From: Pseudomonadota bacterium
GTDB lineage: Bacteria > Pseudomonadota > Gammaproteobacteria > QQUJ01
Direction: 5' to 3'
Length of the DNA: 64,000 nt
Assembly (NCBI GenBank): GCA_008501635.1
Contig: QQUJ01000018.1
Coordinates: forward strand, 184,680 to 248,679
Shown: piece by piece, positions 38,062-47,425 of the stretch
Position numbering within the stretch: the first letter of the stretch is position 1
How the letters are laid out: each line of letters opens with the position of its first letter
Position numbers and translations under genes: made by a program
The notes under the pieces: model-generated
What the model was told of the DNA's origin: nothing
Database searches by the model: none
The model's input: only the letters and a program-made list of their open reading frames with translations

Positions 38062-38161
38062 GGAGCGCGATGTTGATGGATGTCAGTGCTGGTACTTTTA
38101 AAGGCCGCCACGATGGTCGGGTGGTAGCACCAATGGCTTTGCGGGAGCCCGGAGTAGCGCG

Positions 38162-38449
38162 ATGTGCGTAGGTATTCCGATGAAAGTGGTGGTGTCCAAC
38201 GGCTTTGTCGCCGAGTGTGAAGGACGCGGGCGGCGCGAGCAGCTCAACATGATGCTGGTCGGTCCGCAGGAGGCGGGTACCTGGGTGCTGGCATTTCTCG
38301 GCTCCGCGCGCGAGGTACTGAGCGAGGAGGAGGCCGCCAGGATCGACGATGCGCTGGATGCGGTCGAAGCCGTCATGAACGGCGCGACCGATATGAGCGG
38401 ATATTTCCCCGATCTGCAGGATGCGGCGCCTCCCAAAGCGATCAATTGA
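38162..38449 (+). CDS. hupF: HypC/HupF-family hydrogenase chaperone (HupF/HoxL)
   Basis: 95 aa beginning MCVGIPM, the catalytic-Cys start of the HypC/HupF family. It has the longer acidic C-terminal tail (SEEEAARIDDALDAVEAVMN) of HupF/HoxL, unlike the separate 70-aa HypC encoded at 44039. HupF/HoxL holds the Fe(CN)2CO-carrying precursor and protects it under air in Rhizobium and Ralstonia. The 100 bp before it contains nothing recognisable. Confidence 0.88.
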   Translation: MCVGIPMKVVVSNGFVAECEGRGRREQLNMMLVGPQEAGTWVLAFLGSAREVLSEEEAARIDDALDAVEAVMNGATDMSGYFPDLQDAAPPKAIN

Positions 38450-38523
38450 CAGGGAGCTTCTCACCTAAACCGATCGTCGCCGTCGCACCGACACCTGAAC
38501 CCCGACGAGGATTTCAACGCATC

Positions 38524-39078
38524 ATGAACCGGTCGCCCGTCAGCGCAACAGCCACCACCGACGATTTGCCCCAGCGTCTCGTGGCGACCTTCCAGCGCAT
38601 TCAATCGGAGCGAATGGCGGGCGTGCCTATTCTCAATCCCTACCTCGAGATCGAAGCAATCGGGTTTCGCCGTTGGCAGGGGCAGTGGGCCGGTATTCTG
38701 ATAACACCCTGGTTGATCGGGCTCTACCTTCTTCCCGGCGACGAGTCGAGCTGGCCGCGCGTGCCGCGTGGCGGACGCTGCACCTGGAAACTGCCGCAGG
38801 GCGAATACGCCTTCCTGGTTGACCAGGTGGATGGCTTTGGGCCCTACCACGTCCGCACGCTCATGTCCCCGGTCAAGCAGTTTACCGCTCAGGCGACGGC
38901 ACGCGCCTCGGCCGCTGCGATGATGAACCAACTCTTCGCTGGTAAGGAGCAGACTGGCACCACAGGCCAGGTGGCAATGGAGACCGAGGAGGTCAAACTG
39001 GTCGGTCCGCAACTGGAAGAGCCGCTGACCTCGAAAGGGGTGACACGGCGTGAATTTCTGCGCAAGTTTCGCCACTGA
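38524..39078 (+). CDS. hupJ: HybE/HupJ/HoxT-family hydrogenase assembly chaperone
   Basis: 184 aa. The core NPYLEIEAIGFRRWQGQWAG and ILITPWLIGLYLLPG is the HybE/HupJ signature, with GEYAFLVDQVDGFGPYHVRT after it. HybE-type proteins chaperone hydrogenase small/large subunit assembly. The end TRREFLRKFR looks like the rubredoxin-less HoxT form. An in-frame TTG at 38446 abutting the hupF stop would add 26 residues; ATG 38524 is preferred. The usual hupG, hupH and hupI genes between hupF and this gene are missing. Confidence 0.86.
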   Translation: MNRSPVSATATTDDLPQRLVATFQRIQSERMAGVPILNPYLEIEAIGFRRWQGQWAGILITPWLIGLYLLPGDESSWPRVPRGGRCTWKLPQGEYAFLVDQVDGFGPYHVRTLMSPVKQFTAQATARASAAAMMNQLFAGKEQTGTTGQVAMETEEVKLVGPQLEEPLTSKGVTRREFLRKFRH

Positions 39079-39118
39079 GCGCGAGCGCCAGTGTGGTGAG
39101 TGATCGTAGAGTCGGATC

Positions 39119-40300
39119 GTGATATCCGCGGGTGAACTCAGCGTCGATCTGGCCTGCTCAGGCAGGCGGGTGACCGCCGTCAAGCTGGCCTCGACGCGCC
39201 GCACCGATTTCAGCCGGGTGCTGGAAGGTAAACTGGTTGACGAGGCGCTGAGTCTGGTGCCCCTGTTGTTCAGTCTTTGCGGGCGTGCTCAAGCCATCGC
39301 GGCGGTCACCGCCGCCGAGCACGCCCTTGACCGGGGTGCCGATCATGCGACTCGCGCCCTGCGCCGCTGGTTGATTGTTGCCGAGCAGACCCAGGAGTAT
39401 CTGTGGCGCCTGCTGGTCGATCTGCCTGCCGCGAACGGCGAAACAACCGCGGTGTCAAACCTCGCGGAGTTGCGTGACTGTATCGCGAAGATGTTCAAAA
39501 CGGTCCAGGGTGGGCGCAGCGCACACCTGCCGGGTGAACAGCTTGCTAATGCGGCGGATGATGAACTTATGCACCTGCTGGGACTCCTGGAGAGCTGCAT
39601 CGAGTCGCAGGTGCTCGGCCAGAAAATCAGCGCATGGCGTGGAGGCGAAACCGCCGCCGCATTTCTGGGGTGGTTGGAAACAAGCAACACGGTGGTGACG
39701 CGCGCACTGCGCCACTTGGCGGCTGCTACGGAGAGTACTGCGCACAGCGCCGGATTTTTATCGGCAACGGCCGCTGGGCCGGCGTTGGCAGGTATGATCG
39801 AACGCTTGCTGGATGATGCGGGTTTCGCGGCATCACCGGCCTGGCAGGGCCGGCATCCGGAGACCGGTGCGCTGGCGCGTCGGCGCTCCGCACCGCTGAT
39901 CGCCGCCCTGGCGGCGGCGCGCTGCGACAGGCGCCTTGTACGCAGCGCCGCGCGGTTGCTGGAGTTGGTTGATGCCATTGATGCACTGCGAGACGTTCCC
40001 GCAGCGGCGCTCACCGCCGACAATTTGGGCGGCGGATCGCTGGGGGCGGGGATCGGGTACGGCTGGGTAGAGACCGCGCGCGGTCTGTTGATACACGCGA
40101 TCTGTTTGAGAGAGGGCCGGATCGGTACCTACCGCATCCTGGCGCCGACCGAGTGGAACTTTCACCCGCAGGGGCCATTGGTGCAGGAACTGCTGGCGCT
40201 GAAAGGGCAGGACGCGGCTGATCTGGAGCAGGAGGCGCAGCTCGCCGTATTGGCGCTCGACCCCTGTGTCGGTTTCAGGGTGCGTGTACGCAATGCATGA
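39119..40300 (+). CDS. hupK: HupK/HoxV, hydrogenase large-subunit-like assembly protein
   Basis: 393 aa. A distant paralogue of the [NiFe] large subunit: LFSLCGRAQAIAA replaces the N-terminal RxCGxC, and ALDPCVGFRVRV replaces the C-terminal DPCxxCxxH. Each Ni-binding pair is therefore reduced to one Cys. The family's GYGWVETARGLLIHAICL and PTEWNFHPQGPLVQELLAL are clear. Known HupK/HoxV acts as a scaffold for the Fe(CN)2CO unit, not as a catalytic subunit. Start GTG 39119. Its last codons overlap hypA by 8 nt. Confidence 0.88.
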   Translation: MISAGELSVDLACSGRRVTAVKLASTRRTDFSRVLEGKLVDEALSLVPLLFSLCGRAQAIAAVTAAEHALDRGADHATRALRRWLIVAEQTQEYLWRLLVDLPAANGETTAVSNLAELRDCIAKMFKTVQGGRSAHLPGEQLANAADDELMHLLGLLESCIESQVLGQKISAWRGGETAAAFLGWLETSNTVVTRALRHLAAATESTAHSAGFLSATAAGPALAGMIERLLDDAGFAASPAWQGRHPETGALARRRSAPLIAALAAARCDRRLVRSAARLLELVDAIDALRDVPAAALTADNLGGGSLGAGIGYGWVETARGLLIHAICLREGRIGTYRILAPTEWNFHPQGPLVQELLALKGQDAADLEQEAQLAVLALDPCVGFRVRVRNA

Positions 40301-40634
40301 GATGTCGCTGGCAGAGGGGGTGTTGCAGATTCTCGAGGAGAACGCCGTCAAGCAGGGGTATCAGCGGGTAAAGACCGTCGTGCTCGAAATCGGTCGGCTC
40401 TCGCAGGTGGAGGTGGATAGCCTGCGCTTCTGTTTTGATGTGGTGATCAAGGGTGGCATTGCCGACGGTGCCGCGCTGGAGATCATCGAGGTGCCGGGCC
40501 AGGCCTGGTGTATGCAGTGCAGTGAGACGGTGACGATTGACACGCTCTACGATCCCTGTCCGCACTGTGGTGGCTATCAACGCACCCTCACCGGCGGGGA
40601 TGCGATGCGCGTCAAGGAACTCGAAGTGGAATAG
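40293..40634 (+). CDS. hypA: Hydrogenase nickel-insertion protein HypA
   Basis: 113 aa. The Ni-binding N-terminus MHEMSLAEGVLQILEEN is intact (Met1, His2). The zinc site has CMQC and CPHC spaced as usual. It works with HypB to deliver Ni to the large subunit. ATG at 40293 overlaps the hupK stop. Confidence 0.95.
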   Translation: MHEMSLAEGVLQILEENAVKQGYQRVKTVVLEIGRLSQVEVDSLRFCFDVVIKGGIADGAALEIIEVPGQAWCMQCSETVTIDTLYDPCPHCGGYQRTLTGGDAMRVKELEVE

Positions 40635-40662
40635 CCCGCTGCACGGGCTTGGGAGGTGAACT

Positions 40663-41694
40663 ATGTGCACGGTATGCGGATGCGGTGAAGACGAGGCACG
40701 GATTGAGGGTCAGGCACACGCTCACGACCATCATCATGCGCACGATCACGATCGTGACCACCATGAACATGATCACGGGCACAGTCACGAACAGGGTCGT
40801 CACCCTAGCCACGATCATGAGCACCGCCACAGCCATGATCACGCGCACCCACACGATCATCACGATCATAGCGACGGCGCAGGTAACGATCTGCATTTCG
40901 GGCAGGGTCCGGCGCGCGCCCACGTGCCCGGCATGAGCCAGGAGCGCATGGTGCAGATCGAGCAGGATATCCTGGGCAAGAACGACCGTTATGCCGCCGC
41001 CAATCGCCAGCACTTTGCCGAACACGGCCTGTTTGTGCTCAATCTGGTATCGAGCCCCGGCTCGGGCAAGACGACGCTGCTCACCCAGACCATCGAGCGG
41101 CTGAAGGAGCGTGTCGCCATCGGTGTCATTGAAGGCGACCAGCAGACCAGCAACGACGCCGATCGTATCCGCGCCACCGGTGTGCCGGCGGTGCAGATCA
41201 ATACCGGTAAGGGGTGTCATCTGGACGCGCACATGGTGGGCCACGCGCTGGAACGCCTGAATCTCCGCGACGATGGTCTGCTGCTGGTGGAAAACGTCGG
41301 CAATCTGGTCTGCCCGGCTGCCTTCGATCTCGGCGAGCATCACAAGGTGGCGATCCTCTCGGTCACCGAGGGCGAGGATAAGCCGCTCAAGTATCCCGAC
41401 ATGTTTCATGCCGCGGATCTGATGCTGCTCAACAAGGTGGATCTGTTGCCGTATCTTGATTTTGATGTGACGCGTTGTATCGAGTACGCGCAACGCGTCA
41501 ATCCCGACATTCAGGTGCTGCAGGTTTCCGCCACCGCCGGGACTGGGATGGAGGCATGGGTGGCCTGGATCGAGGCCGGCATGCAACGGGCTACGCGGCA
41601 GAAGTCGGGTATCGTGGATAAACTGCAACAACGCATTACCGAACTGGAACATCGACTTGCCACCCTGCAATCGAAGTCCAACGAATCTGCGTGA
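40663..41694 (+). CDS. hypB: Hydrogenase nickel incorporation GTPase HypB, His-rich
   Basis: 343 aa. The N-terminus [11 protein letters not shown] carries the high-affinity Ni CxxCGC motif. Residues ~19-70 hold 25 His, mostly in (D)H(D)H runs, an unusually long nickel-storage region. The GTPase domain follows: [11 protein letters not shown] (P-loop), [28 protein letters not shown] and LNKVDLLPY. Length and His content suggest storage as well as insertion. It sits 28 bp after hypA. Confidence 0.96.
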   Translation: MCTVCGCGEDEARIEGQAHAHDHHHAHDHDRDHHEHDHGHSHEQGRHPSHDHEHRHSHDHAHPHDHHDHSDGAGNDLHFGQGPARAHVPGMSQERMVQIEQDILGKNDRYAAANRQHFAEHGLFVLNLVSSPGSGKTTLLTQTIERLKERVAIGVIEGDQQTSNDADRIRATGVPAVQINTGKGCHLDAHMVGHALERLNLRDDGLLLVENVGNLVCPAAFDLGEHHKVAILSVTEGEDKPLKYPDMFHAADLMLLNKVDLLPYLDFDVTRCIEYAQRVNPDIQVLQVSATAGTGMEAWVAWIEAGMQRATRQKSGIVDKLQQRITELEHRLATLQSKSNESA

Positions 41695-41698
41695 GGCG

Positions 41699-44023
41699 AT
41701 GATGGCGGAGGCGGCGATCCCCATACCAAGCCGGCGCCAGGTATGCGTGCGCGGGCAGGTGCAGGGCGTGGGATTTCGACCATTCGTCTACCGCCTGGCT
41801 GCCGAACTGGGGCTCGACGGCTGGGTGCGCAACGGTGCAGCGGGCGTCGAAATGGAAGTGGAGGGCAGTGTTGGGGATATCGACCGGTTCCTCGCCCGCC
41901 TGCAGGCGGAGGTTCCGCCCCTCGCGCGTATCGATGCGATTGAAAGCGCGGAGGTGGCTCCGGTATCCGCCGCACCCGGTTTTCATATCGCAAGCAGTCA
42001 AGCGGGTGCGGTGCGCACCGGCATCACACCCGATGCCGCCACCTGCCCGGAATGTCTTGAAGAGCTTTTCGCTCCCAACGACCGGCGCTATCGCTATCCC
42101 TTTCTCAACTGCACTCACTGCGGTCCACGCTACACGCTGACCGCCGCATTGCCTTACGATCGCCCCAACACCGCCATGGCGCGGTTTGCGCAATGTTCAC
42201 TCTGCGCGCAGGAATACCACGATCCCACCGATCGCCGCTTTCATGCGCAACCCAATGCCTGCCCGGCGTGCGGTCCGCGATTGTCGCTTTGTCAGCCTGA
42301 CGGCGCGGTCATTGCCTGCGACGATCCTCTCGCCGAAACCCTGCGCCGCATTGAGTCCGGACAGATCCTGGCCATCAAGGGGTTGGGCGGTTTTCATCTG
42401 GTCTGCGATGCGCGCAACGCGACGGCGGTGGCGCGCCTGCGTCAGCGCAAGCAGCGCGAGGAGAAACCGCTGGCGGTGATGGCGGCAGGGTGTGCGTCGC
42501 TGGTCGAACTGGTCGAGCACTCGACGGCGGAACGGGCATTGCTGGCATCGCACCCGCGACCCATCGTTTTGCTGCGCAAGCGCATGGGCTGCGATGACCT
42601 GCTGCCGGGAGTTGCGCCGGGTATCGCCTGGCTGGGGGTGATGCTGCCTTACACACCATTGCACTATCTGCTCTTTCACGAGGCGGCGGGACGTCCGTCG
42701 GGGCGTGAGTGGCTGGAACAATCCCAACCGCTGTTGCTGGTGATGACCAGCGCCAATCCCGGTGGTGAGCCGCTGGTGATCGACAACGACGAGGCGTTTC
42801 TCCGTCTGGCCGACATCGCCGACGCGCTGCTTGTACACGACCGCGAGATTCTGATCCGCTGTGACGATAGCGTGACGCGCACGACAGGTGACCGCGCCGC
42901 CTTCATCCGCCGTGCTCGCGGTTACACGCCGTTACCGATACCGCTTGCGGAAGGCGGAGCGCGGGTATTGGCGACCGGCGCCTGGTTCAAGAACACCGTC
43001 TGCCTCACGCGCGAGGACGAGGCTTTCGTTTCGCAGCACATTGGCGATCTGGACAATGCAGCAACCTGCAGGGCGTTGGAGGACGTTGTCGAGCATCTGA
43101 TGAAGGTGCTGGAGATCCGGCCCGAACGCATCGCCCATGATCTTCATCCCGATTTTTTCAGTACGCGTCTGGCGCTGCGTCTGGCCGAGAAGTGGGGGGT
43201 GCCGGCCCTTGCGGTACAGCACCATCACGCCCACGTCGCCGCGGTAATGGCCGAACATCGGCTGAGCGGCCCGGTGTTGGCCTTGACGCTCGACGGTGTC
43301 GGCCTGGGCGATGATGGGGGTGCATGGGGCGGCGAACTACTGCGCGTCGATGGTGCGCGGTTCGAACGTCTCGGGCATCTGAAAACCCTGGCGTTGCCCG
43401 GTGGCGATCGCGCCGCCCGTGAGCCGTGGCGCATGGCGGCCAGCGTGTTGTGCGAGTTGGGGCATGCGGATGAGATTCCCGCGCGGTTTGATCGACCCGG
43501 CGCAGCGATGATCGCCCAACTGATCGAAAAGGGGATCAACACACCACGGACCAGCAGCGCTGGTCGCTGGTTCGATGCCGCTGCGGCGCTGCTGGGTGTT
43601 CGCGATGTGAGCGCTTTCGAGGGGCAGGCGGCGATGCTGCTGGAAGGCTGTGCCGAGCGTTACGGTAGTGTCGAGCCCGAGGCAGACGGCTATACGTTCG
43701 ACAGCGATGGCATTCTGGATCTGTTGCCGCTGCTGGCGCGATTGCGCAGTGAGCGCGACGCGGGACGTGGCGCGGCACGATTTCATGCCACAATGGCCCT
43801 GGCGTTGGCGGAGTGGGCGGCCGCAGCCGCAAGAACCCATGAACTCGAGCGCGTCATTCTCGCTGGCGGCTGTTTTCTGAATCATCGGCTGAGCAGCGCG
43901 CTGCGGCGCTTGCTCGGGGAGCGCGGCATCGAGGTCTGCGAGGCGCGCGAGCTGCCGCCCAACGATGGCGGCATCAGCCTCGGTCAGGCCTGGGTGGCAC
44001 GCCGGTACAGCGGTGCGAGTTGA
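41699..44023 (+). CDS. hypF: Carbamoyltransferase HypF (cyanide ligand synthesis)
   Basis: 774 aa. Acylphosphatase domain (VRGQVQGVGFRPFVYRLA), two zinc fingers (CPECLEELFAPNDRRYRYPF, CTHCGPRYT; CAQEYHDPTDRRFHAQPN, CPACG), a YrdC-like domain (LAIKGLGGFHLVCDARN) and a Kae1-like domain with HHHAHVAAVMAEH. All four domains of HypF are present. It makes the carbamoyl group handed to HypE. ATG 41699 lies 4 nt after hypB. Confidence 0.96.
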   Translation: MMAEAAIPIPSRRQVCVRGQVQGVGFRPFVYRLAAELGLDGWVRNGAAGVEMEVEGSVGDIDRFLARLQAEVPPLARIDAIESAEVAPVSAAPGFHIASSQAGAVRTGITPDAATCPECLEELFAPNDRRYRYPFLNCTHCGPRYTLTAALPYDRPNTAMARFAQCSLCAQEYHDPTDRRFHAQPNACPACGPRLSLCQPDGAVIACDDPLAETLRRIESGQILAIKGLGGFHLVCDARNATAVARLRQRKQREEKPLAVMAAGCASLVELVEHSTAERALLASHPRPIVLLRKRMGCDDLLPGVAPGIAWLGVMLPYTPLHYLLFHEAAGRPSGREWLEQSQPLLLVMTSANPGGEPLVIDNDEAFLRLADIADALLVHDREILIRCDDSVTRTTGDRAAFIRRARGYTPLPIPLAEGGARVLATGAWFKNTVCLTREDEAFVSQHIGDLDNAATCRALEDVVEHLMKVLEIRPERIAHDLHPDFFSTRLALRLAEKWGVPALAVQHHHAHVAAVMAEHRLSGPVLALTLDGVGLGDDGGAWGGELLRVDGARFERLGHLKTLALPGGDRAAREPWRMAASVLCELGHADEIPARFDRPGAAMIAQLIEKGINTPRTSSAGRWFDAAAALLGVRDVSAFEGQAAMLLEGCAERYGSVEPEADGYTFDSDGILDLLPLLARLRSERDAGRGAARFHATMALALAEWAAAAARTHELERVILAGGCFLNHRLSSALRRLLGERGIEVCEARELPPNDGGISLGQAWVARRYSGAS

Positions 44024-44038
44024 AGAGGTGATCTGATC

Positions 44039-44251
44039 ATGTGTCTGGCAATCCCTGCCCGTATCGTCGAGATCCATGACGGTGACCAGGCGGTCGTCGA
44101 TCTCGGCGGTGTGCGTAAAGAGGTTTCCATTGCGCTGCTGGATGATGTGCGGGTGGATGACTATGTGATCGTGCACGTTGGCTATGCGCTCAACAAGATC
44201 GATCCGCAAGAGGCCGAAAAGACGCTGCAGCTCTTCGCGCAGATAAAATGA
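44039..44251 (+). CDS. hypC: Hydrogenase maturation chaperone HypC
   Basis: 70 aa starting MCLAIPARIVEI; Cys2 binds the Fe(CN)2CO intermediate with HypD. The short VDLGGVRKEVSIALL and VDDYVIVHVGYAL are the general HypC form. It starts 15 nt after hypF. A palindromic element follows and separates it from hypD. Confidence 0.95.
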   Translation: MCLAIPARIVEIHDGDQAVVDLGGVRKEVSIALLDDVRVDDYVIVHVGYALNKIDPQEAEKTLQLFAQIK

Positions 44252-44316
44252 GCGACGGCAGGAGGGTCGAATCGTTGCGATGCAGTGCCCGGAATGAACT
44301 TCACGCAATGAAATCC

Positions 44317-44532
44317 TTTGACGCGGAGGCACGAAGCCGCAAAGGGTGCGGAGAGAAGGAACATCCGGTCTGTTCCCGGCGCTCCTGGCGCCTTTGCGAG
44401 GGTCGTGGTTTTTCCCGCGAACGAAGCTGCACTGTTTGGCATACTTCCCGTCCTCTCACCAAAAAGAGGCCTGGAGCGTCAGGCGACATCATTGAACACC
44501 GATCTTTCTTTGCGTCTTTGCGTCTTCACGTT
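44317..44532. repeat. Imperfect palindromic repeat element (gcaaagacgc family), copy 2
   Basis: The left end tttgacgcggaggcacgaag continues ccgcaaagg; the right end has ctttgcgtctttgcgtcttc read inverted, with about 160 nt between. It fills the hypC-hypD gap. Related to the element at 30615-30706 and more loosely to 47257-47406. Confidence 0.65.
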
Positions 44533-44543
44533 GGATTTACCGG

Positions 44544-45671
44544 ATGAAGTACATCGACGAATACCGCGACGGTAAACTGGCACGGCAGATCGCCGCCGCC
44601 ATCGCCGCGGAGGTGCATCCCGATCGCTCGTATCATCTGATGGAGTTCTGCGGCGGCCACACCCACGCGATCTTCCGTTACGGCATTCCCGATCTGTTGC
44701 CTGACAACGTGCGCATGGTCCACGGGCCCGGCTGCCCGGTATGCGTGCTGCCGGTGGGTCGTATCGACAACGCCATCCAGCTGGCGCGCGACCAGGGTGT
44801 CACGCTCTGCACCTACGGCGACATGTTGCGCGTTCCGGGTTCGGATCGCTTCAGCCTGCTGAAAGCCAAGGCGCAGGGTGCCGATATCCGTATGGTTTAT
44901 TCCAGCGCCGATGCGTTGCAGATTGCACAAGACAATCCGCGGCGGACGGTCGTCTTTTTCGCCATCGGATTCGAGACCACGACGCCGCCCACCGCCGTTG
45001 CTCTCAAACAGGCGCAGGCGCTGGATCTGAACAATTTCCATGTCTTCTGCAATCACGTGCTCACGCCGTCGGCGATCTCCAACATCCTCGAATCGCCGCA
45101 GGTGCGCGAATTGGGTACCGTGCCGCTCGACGGTTTCATCGGCCCGGCGCATGTCAGCACGGTGATCGGCAGCCGGCCTTACGAATATTTTGCCGAAGAG
45201 TATCAGCGCCCGGTGGTGATTGCCGGTTTCGAACCGCTGGATGTGCTGCAGGCGATACGCATGTTGGTGCGCCAGTTGAACGAGGGCCGCGCCGAAGTGG
45301 AAAACGAGTTTTCCCGCGCGGTGACGCGTGACGGCAATCTGAAGGCGCAAAGAGTGGTGGCCGAGTGTTTTGAGTTGCGCCGCATCTTCGAGTGGCGGGG
45401 CCTGGGTATGGTGCCCTATAGCGGGTTGCAGATTAAGCAGGAGTTCGCGCGTTGGGATGCCGAGCGGTATTTCGATATTCCGCAACTCAAGGTCTCCGAC
45501 AATAAGGCGTGCGAATGCGGCGCCATTCTGCGCGGCGTCAAAAAGCCACAGGATTGCAAGCTGTTCGGTACGGTGTGTACACCGGAGAATCCCATGGGGT
45601 CGTGTATGGTCTCTTCGGAGGGGGCGTGTGCGGCTTATTATTCGTATGGGAGGTATAAGGAGAGTGCTTAG
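44544..45671 (+). CDS. hypD: Hydrogenase maturation protein HypD
   Basis: 375 aa iron-sulfur scaffold for the Fe(CN)2CO unit. Motifs: LMEFCGGHTHAIFRYGI, HGPGCPVCVLP, FETTTPPTA and the C-terminal Cys set (CECGAILRG, CKLFGTVCTPENPMGSCMVS, EGACAAYY) for the [4Fe-4S] cluster. ATG 44544 comes right after the palindromic element. Confidence 0.96.
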   Translation: MKYIDEYRDGKLARQIAAAIAAEVHPDRSYHLMEFCGGHTHAIFRYGIPDLLPDNVRMVHGPGCPVCVLPVGRIDNAIQLARDQGVTLCTYGDMLRVPGSDRFSLLKAKAQGADIRMVYSSADALQIAQDNPRRTVVFFAIGFETTTPPTAVALKQAQALDLNNFHVFCNHVLTPSAISNILESPQVRELGTVPLDGFIGPAHVSTVIGSRPYEYFAEEYQRPVVIAGFEPLDVLQAIRMLVRQLNEGRAEVENEFSRAVTRDGNLKAQRVVAECFELRRIFEWRGLGMVPYSGLQIKQEFARWDAERYFDIPQLKVSDNKACECGAILRGVKKPQDCKLFGTVCTPENPMGSCMVSSEGACAAYYSYGRYKESA

Positions 45672-46204
45672 TGATGTGCGGCTGCGCCGCTATTAATTTG
45701 ATCGGGGGAGCGTCCCCGAAGCCGTGTAACTTTTCTTTGCTTGTCCAAAGAAAAGTTACCAAAAGAAAGGACACCCTGCGTACACGCCGCCCGTTGGGCG
45801 GTCCCCTGTGCTTCTCGCCAACGAGGGGCGCGCCAGAAGGGCCTTCCTGGCCCGACTGGCGAGGGCGTGTATCCGTGCACGCCCCCTACGGGCCTGTTCC
45901 CCGTTGGCTGCGATGCTCGGCGCTGCCGAAAGGGGCCGAAAGTCAACTTCAACACCTTAAACCCCTGCGCGGCGTGTTTCATTGCGTAAACCCTGCAGCA
46001 GCTGAGGGTGTTGACGTTTCCTCCCGTCGGCAACGCAGGGAACCACTCGCAGAGTGGCGCGGCCGTTGGGTGCCCTTTCTTTTCGCCTCTTTTCTTTGGG
46101 CATGCAAAGAAAAGAGGTCCGGCTGCGGGGACGGAATCCCCGCATTTAATTGAGGTGGCGTAGCCACACAAAATTTCTCTCCAAGAGTGAAAAAGCAGAT
46201 AACA
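45672..46204. mobile_element. Hairpin-ended repeat element inserted between hypD and hypE
   Basis: About 530 bp without a credible gene. A 14-bp hairpin gtaacttttctttg/caaagaaaagttac at 45726-45759 marks the left, and a 13-bp hairpin cctcttttctttg/caaagaaaagagg at 46086-46117 the right; the two share the core ttttctttg-N6-caaagaaaa. The interior is GC-rich with several short palindromes (cgcccgttgggcg). Open frames through it in both strands are low-complexity and overlap each other. It looks like a non-autonomous repetitive element; no transposase is present. Edges are approximate. Confidence 0.6.
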
Positions 46205-47251
46205 ATGGCTGTAAGAAAAGACTACATCCGCCCAATCGATTTCAAAACCGGCCGCGTCGACATGACCCACGGCTCCGGCGGCCGCGCCATGGCGCAATTG
46301 ATCGACGAGCTTTTCATGTCTGCGTTCGACAACGACCTGCTGCGCCAGCACAACGATCAGGCGAGTTTTAACGTGTCCGGCGGACGCATGGTGATCACCA
46401 CCGATGCGCACGTCGTGAGTCCGTTGTTCTTTCCCGGTGGTGACATCGGCAGTCTGTCGGTGCACGGCACCATCAACGATATCGCCATGTCCGGCGCACG
46501 GCCGCTCTACCTCACGGCGGGGTTCATTCTTGAGGAGGGTTATCCGCTGGGTGATCTGCAACGTATCGTCGAGTCCATGGCGCTCGCGTCGAAGGCGGCG
46601 GGTGTTCCGGTGGTGGCGGGTGACACCAAGGTGGTGGAACAGGGCAAGGGCGATGGCGTGTTCATTACCACCACGGGCATTGGCGTGGTACCGGAGGGTG
46701 TGCGAATTTCGGGCGATCGGGCGCAACCGGGCGATAAGATACTGGTGAGTGGTTATCTGGGGGATCATGGCGTGGCGATCATGTCGCGGCGCGAAAACCT
46801 CACGTTCAGCACCAGCATCCTGTCCGACAGCCAGGCGCTGCACGATCTGGTGGCGGCGATGGTCGATGCCGTACCGGATATTCACTGCCTGCGCGATCCG
46901 ACGCGCGGCGGACTGGCCACGACCCTCAACGAGATGGCGCTGCAATCCAGGGTCGGTATGCGTATTCGCGAAACGGATCTGCCGGTGCGCGAGGAAGTCG
47001 CAGCGGCGTGTGAACTGCTGGGACTGGATCCGCTCTATGTCGCCAACGAGGGTAAATTGATCGCCATCGTCGCGGCGGAGCAAGCGGATGCCTTGCTCCA
47101 GGCGATGCGTGCGCACCCCAAAGGCGAGTGCGCGGCGATCATTGGCGAGGTGGTCGAGGATGATCACCATTTCGTGCAGATGGAGACCACCTTCGGCGGC
47201 AACCGTATTGTCGACTGGCTGACCGGTGAACAATTGCCGAGGATTTGTTGA
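46205..47251 (+). CDS. hypE: Hydrogenase maturation protein HypE
   Basis: 348 aa from ATG 46205 (354 from a GTG at 46187). It turns the carbamoyl group from HypF into thiocyanate on its C-terminal Cys. The end is the expected PRIC. PurM-like motifs MTHGSGGRAM, TTDAHVVSPLFFPGGDIG, VAGDTKVVEQGKGDG and RDPTRGGLATTLNE are present. The upstream DNA is the repeat element, so expression either reads through it or starts within it. Confidence 0.95.
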   Translation: MAVRKDYIRPIDFKTGRVDMTHGSGGRAMAQLIDELFMSAFDNDLLRQHNDQASFNVSGGRMVITTDAHVVSPLFFPGGDIGSLSVHGTINDIAMSGARPLYLTAGFILEEGYPLGDLQRIVESMALASKAAGVPVVAGDTKVVEQGKGDGVFITTTGIGVVPEGVRISGDRAQPGDKILVSGYLGDHGVAIMSRRENLTFSTSILSDSQALHDLVAAMVDAVPDIHCLRDPTRGGLATTLNEMALQSRVGMRIRETDLPVREEVAAACELLGLDPLYVANEGKLIAIVAAEQADALLQAMRAHPKGECAAIIGEVVEDDHHFVQMETTFGGNRIVDWLTGEQLPRIC

Positions 47252-47256
47252 TGGGG

Positions 47257-47406
47257 TCTCTCGCCAAGGCGCCAAGGGCACCAAGAAAAGCGCAGGAATG
47301 AGTCGACTATCGGGGTATCGGCATCCCCGGTTCGTCATACCGGCGCAGACCGGTATCCAGATATAAGGTCTTACAATCTTGGCGCCCCTGGCGCCTTGGC
47401 GAGAGA
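47257..47406. repeat. Palindromic element with perfect 18-bp terminal inverted repeats (copy 3)
   Basis: tctctcgccaaggcgcca at 47257-47274 is matched by its exact complement at 47389-47406. Inside is a REP-like cgtcataccggcgcagacc ggtatccag unit. It lies between hypE and hypX, ending 19 nt before the hypX ATG. It may be a nested pair of repeats. Confidence 0.75.
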
Positions 47407-47425
47407 TTATGGTGGTAGGAATTCA

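Noticed and set aside
39119..40300. HupK as a catalytic hydrogenase large subunit
   Set aside because: Both Ni-binding cysteine pairs are reduced to single Cys, so it fits the scaffold paralogue HupK/HoxV.
40740..40880. His-codon (cay-gay) run in hypB as a CRISPR-like or tandem repeat
   Set aside because: It is coding, in frame, and gives the His-rich domain of HypB; no regular spacers.
45671..46153. 160-aa open frame in the hypD-hypE element
   Set aside because: Translation of hairpin repeats, low complexity, no start signal; repeat element explains it.
45668..47338. 556-aa open frame on the minus strand antisense to hypE
   Set aside because: It runs opposite a clear HypE frame and through repeat DNA, and has no family-like sequence; it is a GC-rich shadow frame.
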